The notes beneath the pieces were generated by a model. It was not told where the DNA came from. It did not search any database and was given only the letters and a program-made list of their open reading frames with translations. A stretch of 64,000 nt of DNA from Membranipora membranacea (lineage: Eukaryota; Bryozoa; Gymnolaemata; Cheilostomatida; Membraniporidae). The translations under genes and the position numbers were made by a program. This document shows, piece after piece, positions 35,345 through 46,005 of this stretch (position 1 is the stretch's first letter; every line of letters begins with the position of its first letter). The stretch spans positions 35,562,283 through 35,626,282 of the forward strand of contig OU612066.1 of NCBI GenBank assembly GCA_914767715.1, given 5' to 3'.

Positions 35345-36106
35345 TTGTTAGTTTTTCCTGTTTTGAGATTTTCATGCTAGTTGCACAAACCGCTGCCGGG
35401 CAAACTGATCAAAAATATAATTGAAAACAACTGTCAAACCCTACAACTGTCAAACCCTAAAATACGAGGGAGCTGCGACCGGACTATAAGTTGAACTCGG
35501 TAATAAAATGCAGATGATGATACAATGATAAAATGATAGATAGGATAACAGGGTACAGAAGATGCACAATGAGGTCCCAGAGGAGATAACAACTAATGAG
35601 AGTAACTATAACTGAACCTGAGTCTCCCTCAGCAATGTGCTGACTGGAGTGATTCAGACATTGTGTTACTCATTCTAGGTTTGAAAAATTACTGTGCTGA
35701 TAGACTAGTCGGCGGAGAGTGAAATATGCAGATTAGTTACAGTCATAATAGAGTCTGAACTGAGCTTCTCAGAAAATTGAACTTTGTTGAAGTGGTAAAC
35801 AAAATGTTTAACCCAAAGAGAAAAGTCTAGCCAAACAAAGTTTATTATGATATATATTCTCATTCTCAATTACAGGGATATTATCACAATATAATATTAT
35901 ATATATATATATAGGAATTTTCTTTGGTCACCTCACCTGATATACTCATAACTCTACATACTTGATTTCCGCTGTAATATATCTTGATCAGATTTGATGA
36001 GCATGTCGAAGAAATAGCTTCTGAAAATCTGTTCTATTAGGTAAAGTGATGTCAGGTTCAAGAGGTTTTCTCTTATTGATTTGTGGAATAGCCAGTAGAG
36101 GGAGGC
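35345..36106. other. Gene-free stretch with an AT microsatellite
   Basis: It contains a short (AT)n run at about 35898-35913 and no supported coding frame. Confidence 0.5.
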
Positions 36107-36205
36107 AACTCAAAATGCAAGCAAATAGATCAAACTTGATGTAGTTGACCCAGCCGTAGTCGTGACCAGTGGATCGGGAGAACTCAGAATGCAGGCAAAT
36201 AGACC
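36107..36205. repeat. Short foldback element, TGCCTGCATTC family (copy 4)
   Basis: GAGGCAACTCAAAATGCAAG at the left and CAGAATGCAGGCAAATAGAC at the right surround GTGACCAGTGGATCGGGAG. The left arm is diverged. Confidence 0.6.
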
Positions 36206-36352
36206 AAACTTGGTCCAGTATTTGCTGATCATTATCAGTAATCCGATTGACTAATTTTAAAGATGTCGGAAAATTTGATGTCTATACATGCCTTGAAACG
36301 GAAAATAGAAAATCTCTGTAAGGTTGTTTAAAGTAAAGTATTGTTAAAAGTC
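36165..36352 (-). repeat. About 190-bp repeat unit beside the foldback element (extra copy in arm B)
   Basis: This stretch, from GACCAGTGGATCGGGAG through GTATTGTTAAAAGT, is repeated in the same orientation at 37610-37800. It occurs inverted at about 27055-27250 in arm A. It appears to travel with the foldback family. Its 36.2-kb copy marks the outer boundary of arm B. Confidence 0.75.
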
Positions 36353-37268
36353 TCATATTGACGGCAACCAGAAAAAGTTGAAGATGTTTCGGACTTTTTG
36401 GAATTTCAGCTGATTTTTCACTGAATGTGACATCATAAAAATAGTCACGTACCCACATGAGAAAAACAACATCGTATAACATTTCACATTTAGCACATTG
36501 GTGTTTTATTTCTTCTGCGCTCAAATTGTGGCTAAATATTATATAACAGTGTAATATATCGATCAGTGAAACACCAGCGAGTTCTGAGATTCTAAGTGAT
36601 ACTTGAGCTAGCCTAGATTGTATTACAAGAATTGTTTTGCAAGAACCAGGAAAAATCTGTCAGAAACTGCGCTACATAATTTTGAAACACAAGAGTTTCT
36701 TTGTGCTGAAGTAGGGAGACATAATATTCTGCGTTCTAAAGCCATGTCGCAAAATTTTGCATTATTGTCTCAATTTGTCGGGTGTTAAGCTCCCCCCCCC
36801 CCCCCCCGAACCATCAAACGCATCAAGACATGCTAACGCATTGCCTTATATGGCAAATGGATATGTAACACTCTAGAGAACATGAACTTTGTTTTTCTCA
36901 CATGGCGAGACAATTATGAAGTTTGAGAGGCCATAACTTCCTCAATATTTGGATTCTAAAACTGGAATTCGCTCACATGATAGATTAAAATATGGAGAAT
37001 AAGATGTGATACAAAAGAGCAGCCTCAAAGTAAGTCTTTAAAGTAGATACCAAAAGAAATCCTAAAAATGGTTTCAATAGTCTTAATTTTCTGGTTATCT
37101 TTTAGCCAATAAAGGTCTTCAAAAACAGGTCCGCGCCACAATGTTTGTGTGGACAATAACTGTTTTCCAAGAAGCACAGATAGTATAATCAGAATCTCAT
37201 AAACCTGTCATTTATTTGGGCCAAACAATCATAATATTCAACTAAATTATTTATACACTACATTATAG

Positions 37269-38094
37269 ATTTACAGGAGATGGCGGCAGACAGCTATCTG
37301 ACAGATGTGCTCCGGCTTACTCCTGTGGAGCTCACGGAAACTTCTGGAGTAATGCTGCAATGCCGACAGAGATCGGAGAAGTTAAAACTGTCCCCATCTA
37401 TGGCAGCTGGAGAGGAAGTTGCGACTGGTATGTGATATTGATTCATTCATTCATGATTTTCTGCTTATGCCTCAATGATGCAAATATCAATACGGAAACC
37501 TGCTTATTTGGAATCGCCTTCCCCTACCTAAAGAATTTGTTGTCTGTATTTGCTAGAGCCAGTTTAATCCAGTTGCCTGCATTCAAGCTGCTCCCTTCCA
37601 CCGGTCTGCGTGACCAGTGGATCGGAAGAACTCAGAATGCAGGCAAATAGACCAAACTTTGTCCAGTATTTGCTGATCATTATCAGTAATCCGATTGACT
37701 AATTTTAGAGATGTCAGAAAATTTGATGTTTATACATGCCTTGAAACGGAAAATATCAAAACTCTGAAAGGTTGTTTAAAGTAAAGTATTGTTAAAAGTG
37801 TGTACAAGAATGCTTTTTCCAAACTCTCCTTTATATTAAATATTACGGTATCGTCCAGAAGGACAAATGGTCAAAGAAAAAGCTTAATCAAACTATCAAG
37901 CTCACTTAGGTATTGATGGCAAGGCTTTAATGTGTGCCTGATGACTTTATAATATTCTAACCTTTGCCTGTAGGTACACATGGCCAGTAGATAACCCTCT
38001 GACTGTACAGAGATGCTCAGACAGAGAAGGAGATTTTGTCTACAGTGTACGGGGCACAAGCTCCTGTTACTGGTCGTTCTGTGGCATGGACTAA
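37269..38094 (+). pseudogene. Truncated D8C gene, copy B (last two exons only)
   Basis: Exons 37269-37427 (159 nt) and 37974-38094 (121 nt) match exons 4 and 5 of copy A exactly in length and splice sites, and stay open to TAA 38092-38094. Differences are few, for example SGSCNW becoming RGSCDW. Exons 1-3, the signal peptide and the TATA box are missing through the arm B deletion. No replacement first exon is seen, so it should not yield a secreted product unless transcribed from elsewhere. The lack of stops suggests the loss is recent. Confidence 0.8.
37573..37647. repeat. Short foldback element, TGCCTGCATTC family (copy 5)
   Basis: TTGCCTGCATTCAAGCTGCT and CTCAGAATGCAGGCAA flank CACCGGTC and GACCAGTGGATCGG. 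It is the arm B counterpart of 27216-27290 and lies in the last intron of the truncated D8C gene. Confidence 0.8.
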
Positions 38095-39059
38095 GATACA
38101 GAGGAGTTCGCAGATAGAGACTGCCACCACGCTCTACTGTGTGCCGCATTTATACTGCTGTGTGTTACCTTGTAATCAAACACATGCAATATTATTATTT
38201 GTGTTCATTAATATTTCACAAGTCTTAGCAGAATGAATACAGGATGCTATTTCCCTTTAAGTAAACACATATATTATTATTAATTTTCTTTGCTAATATT
38301 TTGTCTTCTTTACTTTAAGTCTTAGCTGAATTTATACGGGACGATATTCCCTTTCGATAAACACATTTGATATTATGAATTTTATAACTAAACTTATCTT
38401 TCACAAGTTTACCTAATTATCACAAGAGTAATATTAAGTTTTAGAAAATGTTTTGCTATTTTGTCCTGATGAGCTGATTGCACAGGAGAATGGAGGCATC
38501 TTTTTATTTAACAAGATGTCATATCTTGATGTATGATGTTATCAACTGTTTTTTTATTGATAGACATTTATTTTTTCCTCTTTATTTTGAAAAATTCATT
38601 TATATATAAAATACAAGGACAAAATATGCAAACAAACGAATCTGAAGCGGATTTAAATAAAGTATGGCAACCAACAGAGTGATGCAGATCATGTAACAGG
38701 ACATAGGACTGACTAGGTATTAATATAACAGCCAATATGGCGGATAACCAACCAATTGATTTTATAGATTGAACCAGAACCAGGAAATGTTATAAACAGA
38801 CCTCCTAAAATCTCAAAAATCACTCGGATTAACCCCGTCAGAAAATGCCAACTGAAATGAGAACAGTGTTCTATTGAATCAATAATTTGTCTAAAAGCGG
38901 ACAACAATTGGAAAATCTAAATCAGACAATGATTTCAATGAGTTCTATATATCCTTCAACATGATACTCTACTTTTATACTGCCTCTAAAAAAACTTCAG
39001 GTGCCTTAAAGTTGAGTTACTTTGCAATTACTTTTATTATCTTCTAAAACTTACCTTAA

Positions 39060-40386
39060 GGTAATGTCAAAGACCGATCCGAATATCAACATATCATATA
39101 CCGTTGGAAAGCTGCCGACCTACTGAAAATGAATACCTGAACAAAAACTTGATTCAATGATGTTGTGTCATTTTAGGGAGGAAATGAGGCAGAAAACGCT
39201 CTTTTTGTCAAAGCAGATGGAAGAGTCAAATTAAATGCAAGAAATTTCAAACCAGGTGGAATGCATACTTAGAGATTGCGTTCATCGTAAAATTTGATTT
39301 TCTTTGATATATGACTAGTCTAAACTGACTTTTTACGTCACGCCATACAATGCATTTTTTTTTGTGAAGCCGTGAAAATATGTGAAATTTCAATCATTAA
39401 TTCAGAACAGATCATAGGCTCGAAACAAAATTAATTATGATTTTCCCTAAGAGTACACTTCAAATGTCATACCTATTAACTTTCAACAAATTAGCTTGCA
39501 TATTGCGAAAACAGTAGACTCTCGAATACAGCTAATATTTTTTGCAAGTTTTGCATAACATAACAAAGTTTTTTTGAAAGTTCTCACATACAAAGCCGCT
39601 TTTATTACCCATGGTGCACGCAGGAAATGCCAACAGATTTTTTCACTGCATCTTCGTTTTTCTTGAATTTAACGCAAAAGAATAGCCAAAAACACCTCAA
39701 AAGTCCCAAAAAATAGCTGTTTTTTGGCATTCTTTTGCGTTAAATTCAAGAAAAACGAAGATGCAGGGAAAAACTCTGTTGGCATTTCCTGCGTGCACCA
39801 TGGGTAATAAAAGCAGCTTTGTATGTGAGAACTTTCAAATAAACTTTGTTTGGCCACAATAATGGTCATTTGGACAGCACATTTGACGTTATGCAAAAGT
39901 TGCAAAAAATATCAGGTGTATTCGAGAGTCTACTGTTTTCGCAATATGCAAGTTAATTTGTTGAAAGTCAATATGTATGACATTTGAAGTGTACTCTAAG
40001 GGAAAATCATAAATAATTTTGTTTCGAGCCTATGATCTGTTCTGAAATAATGATTGAATTTTCACATATTTTCACGGCTTCACAAAAAAAAATGCGTTGT
40101 ATGGCGTGACGTAAAAAGTCAGTTTAGACTAGTCATATATCAAAGAAAATTAAATTTTACTATGAACTCAATCTCTTAGTATACATTCCACCTGTTTTGA
40201 AATTTATTGCAATTAATTTGACTCCTCCATCTGCTTTGACCAAACAGCGTTTTCTGCCTCATTTCCTCCCTTTAATGACACAACGTCATCGAATGAAGTT
40301 TTTGATCAGGTATTCATTTTCAGTAGCTCGGCAGCTTTCCAACGGTATATGATATGTTGATATTCGGATGGGTCTTTGACATTACC
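39060..40386. mobile_element. 1.33-kb near-perfect palindromic element with TTAA flanks
   Basis: The ends GGTAATGTCAAAGACC and GGTCTTTGACATTACC are flanked by TTAA (39056-39059 and 40387-40390). The two arms of about 640 bp match base for base over long stretches and meet near 39710. The right arm has an extra piece near 39850. It has no transposase. TTAA flanks suggest mobilisation by a piggyBac- or Kolobok-type enzyme. A diverged single arm is seen at about 54600-54900. Confidence 0.9.
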
Positions 40387-40639
40387 TTAAAGCCTCTCAT
40401 GGAGGATTTTGTTACGGAATTGATACATCTGTAGCTTCCCATTATCCTGTTGATAAAACAGTCTAGCCTCTGTCAGATAACTCATCAGTGTTATAATAAG
40501 GACCCTCATCTATAACAAACAATATAATTGGAAAGTATATCAAATCATGGGATGGTACATAAAGGTACAGGAAATATGTTTAACTTACATATATACATAA
40601 TATATCTATATAAATACATATAGTAGAGGACAATTGATG

Positions 40640-40800
40640 TCAGGTTTCCAAAAAAACTACCTAAGCTTAAGAATAACCTTTCAGTGACAGACTGGAGTTC
40701 AGTAATTTCTTCTACTGACACTAATTCTGCTTTTGAAAATTTCATTGGCACCTTTCAAAACGCAATTTCAGAGTCAAGCAAAGTGACAAAGTTCAAATGC
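40640..40800 (+). pseudogene. Possible LINE endonuclease-domain fragment
   Basis: The frame reads VTDWSSVISSTDTNSAFENF and IGTFQNAISESSKVTKF. This resembles the segment after the endonuclease of CR1/L2/Jockey-like LINEs, where NxTDW...DxNxAYxxF is common. The match is short and there is no flanking RT, so the call is tentative. Confidence 0.35.
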
Positions 40801-42572
40801 AACAAATGTAGCATGAGTCAGTTGCATAATCGCCATACAGGAACATACAAGCGGGTGTTTCTGAATGTTTGTTTATCTGTTACCATAACAACCAATCACT
40901 TAACCTAATCAGAATTCGCTTACTATTGAAGACTCAGCCAGCTGTATGACAGCTTCTAACTTAAGGAAGCTGCAGTTCAAACAGACCAATGACCTTTGGA
41001 GGTCCCTGTCAGTGCTCTCATCAGTAATGCCATTGTCATTGATGAAATCTTCCTGGAATTTATACCTTTGTCAAGATTACCAAGAAGAAAGAAAACTATT
41101 TTTTATGAAAAATTGGTCACTACAGGACATGGGCCGCCAAAATAAAAAGCCGGGGTGTAGTTCTCATATTGCTCAATCATAATGGGACTAAATATATACT
41201 CTGAAAATGACTGTTTGTACAATATATTCCCTGAATTTAAACCCTGAAAGAGCTGAACTGTCTTTTGTGTTAATCAGGCCAGCAACCTTTGAATGTGTAA
41301 GGGAACATGACCACTAAACCTGTTCCAAACAGCATTTTGAAGAATTTTAGCTGAACTTTGGAAAACCATTTTATACCTGACCACGGATAAAAAGAAAGCA
41401 TCCCAGTTCAGGCAAAAATTCATACTCAGTTCCAGTCGTTTGTGGATAACCAGAGTACAAGAGTTTATAAACCCTATAAGACCTGTCAACTTCGGAAGAC
41501 CCAAAATTAATGCATGAAAATTTGTCTAGGTGATAATCAAAATTTGAGTATGCCTGAGTCCTAGTAGGTAGTTTTTCCTTCGCAAGGAGAATAGAAACAA
41601 TTAGGCAGTGAGTTGGCTTACTTTCTAAAAGGTTTGAGCTCAGATGACCTAGTGTTAAGATTCAGCACTCTTGATCAAGATGACCTGTGTTCGAATACCA
41701 ACCCTGGAGAAGCACTGCATCTCACATGTGCAGATTTGAGATTTATCCCGATATGATACCACTAAATTTCAGTTGAAAATTAGGTCGGTCACAAACTATT
41801 CGAAACTTCAAAATCCAAAATACAGGACAGATCAATAGTATTTAAGCAATAAATCAGCCTGTGATATAATGGGCATTCTTTCTATAAAACCCAATTGCAT
41901 TTAAATAAAATGAAATAACTTTATGTGTGATGATATTCCTAACTAGTATTTGAGAATTTTCATACCAAGTAGAGGTGTTTGCAGGAGAATTATATCTTAT
42001 TTTTTATACCCAAGGTTGAAAATAAGGGACTAAATGAGAGAATTTTAGTATATTTATGATTATGGCCTGTCAAACTTCCTGTTGGTTTAACTATGTTTTA
42101 TTATATTAATATCGTTTGCGGTGAGTAATATATTGTATGACCCAATATGCAGTATCATTAAAGCTTCAGTACAAAGTTTGTTTGAATCAATCAATACAGT
42201 AAGGAGAGCAAAGCTGTATACAAATAGTTAGGTTACTTCAATAGTGAATATTATATCATGTTTAAGGTGATAAGATAACTCTTCAGAGGAAAGAAGTTGA
42301 CAATTAATTTGGCGAAAATTCACAATAATTTAAAACAAACAAAAATAAGGGCAGAACGATAACTCATAAAACAATGACATTTTTATCATTTCCAAAATAA
42401 AGTAAAAACAGTAGGTGTGATGCTCTGTAATTTGAGTCAATAAATTAAAGAGACTACAGTCACAACACAAATCCATAATTGTTGTGATGAGCAGCCATGG
42501 ATGATGGTAATTATGATCAATAGATGAAGGGTAGGTTCCTAGCATTTTTCATGAGTTGTCCAATGAATGTGG
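40801..42572. other. Gene-free stretch before the astacin pseudogene
   Basis: Frames at 40946-41182 and 41274-41504 have no recognisable domains or splice context. I see no supported feature. Confidence 0.5.
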
Positions 42573-45206
42573 CTAACATTTCTGTACTTTGATGGCATCG
42601 ACAGCGACATGCCAGTCTCCAGGATTATGAGGTGTGGCCTTCAGTATCATCTGTAAGAGAGATACAAAAGCTATCAATAAGCAGGTAGAATTATTAGTAT
42701 ATTGGACCCAATCAACCAAATGCTTGCTTTGCTGCTGTAAGTCGTAAATTGTCATTTATTTCAACCTTTCCATGTAAGGGAAACGGGAGTCAAAACTTTT
42801 CGCTCCAAAAATTATGTAATAAAAGGAAGGAGAACCACATTGTGTTTAATGTGCTAGTCTATGATTTTAGCGGTTGGTAATGGCATAAAGGTTTAGTATT
42901 GGTGACAGGGACAGGGTGACAAGTCACATTTGTGAAGTCTCACCGTCATTCGCTGACCACTGGTGATGCTTCTCTTGTAAGTTGACGCCGTTCTCCATGT
43001 GCTGATTAATCTACAAATCATTACAACGAGGTTTATATATTACTAAAAGCTGCAGGGGTGTTTTATTTTTCTCTTGCTCTCACATTGGGTATGCGCTTTT
43101 CTGTATTCAAAATGTGTTCACAAACGTCTAGTTAGGGCAATACCTTGAGAGAGTTTGAGTTGTCATGATACGAGAGATATCCGCAAAGTGTCATTAGAAA
43201 TCATTATATGTGTATTTTTGATCTTGGTCCCCTGCAACCTTATAACATCATAACTGAATATCACTCAATTACGACCTCCTTACTTGATAATGTTAATTAA
43301 AATGGCTCACCCCTCAGAAAAAGTGTATGTGAAGCCACTCGAGCCATTCTCTATTTCATGACTTCTCCATACTCTGGCGTTCTGGAGTCTGAACTGTACA
43401 TCAATACACCAGTCACCTGCAGAGTCCAGCCATTCTGTCTCTATCTGTGCTATGTCATCTTCACTCTAATAAAAATAAAGGCAAATCAATTTATGATACA
43501 CAAGTTAATCAGTTTCCTTGTTTCTTTGCTGTTTAAAGGATGATTGATTTAAATAGAGCACACGCTCCCCAGCTAAGGACCACTGAGATTCTCATGAAAT
43601 TCTCAATCCCGGCTTTTCTGACATTTCGTCCCTAACCAGCCCGTCTAGATAGTATATCTGCGTTTTCACTGGAACTAATAAATCGTATTGGTGATTCACT
43701 TGCTTGTTATCCCAATGCTGAAAATACATGTTCAAGTTTTATACTCACTGAGCCTTCGACATATAGATATCGGTTATGGGATGGGATATCGTTATCTGTT
43801 GCATCCAAACCCTCTGTTACAACGAAATCTAGATTGCTTTCAGTAAAATCAAGCATCGGGCTGATAGATGACCCATCTACAAAGAATCTGAATGCGAACA
43901 CACAGACTCCTCCATCAAGTCTATGAGTTAGTGGATCACAGACACAGGCTCCTGAGGCCGAGTCGCAGACTGTGTTGTCTAAGGATGAACAGGCATCGAC
44001 CCCTTGTGCTTCACAATGACATCCTGATGCGATGGTTGTGCAAGTTGAAAAATATGAATGGTTCAAATTTATTCAAATGTGACCATAGAAATACACATTT
44101 AGGGAATATTTCCGGAAACCCTCAATCATCAAACACTCAGTCTGCAAGTCAGCATGATCAGTCAGCATGGCAGAGATCCTGCCCAGGACGGTGATCAACA
44201 GGTTTTGGTTTGATTCTGATGATTCCAGTTAGAAGATATTTTATGATGAGCTCATTGAAAGAAGACAACTCACTTGAAGTGGATGCGCAGGTCCCAGCAT
44301 TATTAAAGAAGTTCTGATTACAGGCACCGGTTTCAGTCTCACAGCTACTTTGTGTTACTCCTCCACATGCTCCACTTCCCTTAGTGTCACAGAAACATGG
44401 TTTATCGGCAGAGTCGCAAGAAACAGCTGTAAAAATAAATGTAGATCAGTGAAGAGACTGATTCACACTGATGCTGGCAGGAGGTAAGCTCAACTTTTAC
44501 AACAACACCCGTGTTAGTATTGATGCAAGAGATCAGACACCTGAAAACTTTGGTTATCTTTGACTGTAGGATGAGAGCTGGCAAAAAGTATATGTCTTCA
44601 CTTACAGTTAGTGTTGATACAAACTCTATCCTTCTTCTGATATCCCGGTTTACATACACAGGTGTCAGTGCTGCTCTCACATTCAGAGTTAGGGTCAGCT
44701 GTGTTACATGATCCAGAGTTTAGTGAGCACTTACAATTCACACCAAGATCATCACATAAAATAGCTGAAAGAGAACAAAGCGTCATACTCGGGCACAAGT
44801 GGTAGGCATCTTGTAAGACATGTAAAGTAAGTACACGCAAGAATGTACAACATAAGACTTTGATTACAATGTAATGTTACCACTTTATGTCCCTTGAATC
44901 CTTTAACTAAATCAAACTTAAAATAACAAAATCTTAGCATATCACATATTTTTTCTAGTTAAAATAAAAAGCTAGCTCATGTATGTAAGAACATGCATCA
45001 AGAAACTTGTTTCAAGCAAATTCTCATCTGTTTATAAATAATGCAGCTAAGAAAGAATTCTTGTTAGGTTGTATAAAAGTTAAAACACTGTTGATTACTC
45101 ACATGAGATAAGGGTGCATAGACCAAAGTGGTTCACATAACCAGAGTCACATCATACACACTGATTAGTGAGGCTATTACAGGTTCTGTGATCTACTCCA
45201 TTACAG

Positions 45207-45232
45207 CAATGAACTAAACCTTTAGTTCATTG
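45207..45232. mobile_element. 26-bp foldback insertion with 7-bp target duplication in exon 9
   Basis: Arms of 12 bp, CAATGAACTAAA and TTTAGTTCATTG, flank a 2-bp centre. ATTACAG is repeated directly at 45200-45206 and 45233-45239. Copy 2 has a single ATTACAG-equivalent site and no insert (63322-63340), so this is an insertion. It may be the collapsed ends of a MITE. Confidence 0.8.
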
Positions 45233-45740
45233 ATTACAGGCACCAATTCTTTGTGTGCAATCACAATCCTGATCAGGCCCAGCACAAGCTGAAAATAACA
45301 CAAAGACCATCATACAAGCCAACATGAGTATGCTTTGATACTGCAACTTGATTTGAGGCAAAGAAAATAGAAAGCGTTTCAAGCTTTAAAGGCATGCTCT
45401 GTAGTAAATTTCAACTTGAGTTTTCTCGAACAACCGCTGACAGTGGTTCAAAACGATTATAAGTGGTTTAGGAATTGATTCAATTATGTGCTAAGTCATA
45501 CATGTTCCACAGATTATGACAGGAATGTCTGCATCATTAGATCTACAGTAGCATTGACAATCTTTCCCTTGGAATGAATGAACCTTCAGGACAGTTTGCA
45601 GGTCCACATCCATCTAAAAAGTGTGAAAAGTAGGATTGTATTATGAGAAGATTGTTATTACTAGCTGCCAGTTGCCAGCTTTTATTGACAGTTATTTCAC
45701 TACTTCTATCTGATTTTCTAAACTTGAAAGTGAAATTATG

Positions 45741-46005
45741 ATTGAGGGTCAGGAGTGGTCTGATGGTTGAGGGTAAGGACCTGTGATCTTATGATCCATG
45801 TTCGATTCCAGATTTGGCACTGGCAAACCATTCATCCTAGCCAGGTCTGTTCGGATCAGGACCATAAATACAGGAGATCTACACTGTGTGCTTGCGATCA
45901 GTATAAAGATCCCCCTCGGCCTCTTCGAAATAAAGTAGCCGGCAACGGCTGGCAAGGGTTTAGGTTATCTACTACCTACTACATATACAAAGTACAATAA
46001 CATTG
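45741..46005 (+). mobile_element. tRNA-derived SINE
   Basis: It begins near GGGTCAGGAGTGGTCTGATG (A-box-like) and has GTTCGATTCCA (B box) about 45 bases later. A unique body follows, with CATCCTAGCCAGGTCTGTTC and GTAGCCGGCAACGGCTGG, and then an A/T-rich end. It is opposite in direction to the host gene and lies in intron 7 of astacin copy 1. A degraded copy is at the same place in copy 2. Confidence 0.65.

Larger units (their letters stand above)
36341..39015. repeat. Inverted duplication arm B (D8C gene locus)
   Basis: It matches arm A (25840-30350) inverted. At about 36918 the sequence jumps from the equivalent of 29778 to that of 27982. The shared GAA at the junction shows a deletion of about 1.8 kb by microhomology, if arm A is ancestral. 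Point differences from arm A are scattered through both coding and non-coding parts. Confidence 0.9.
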
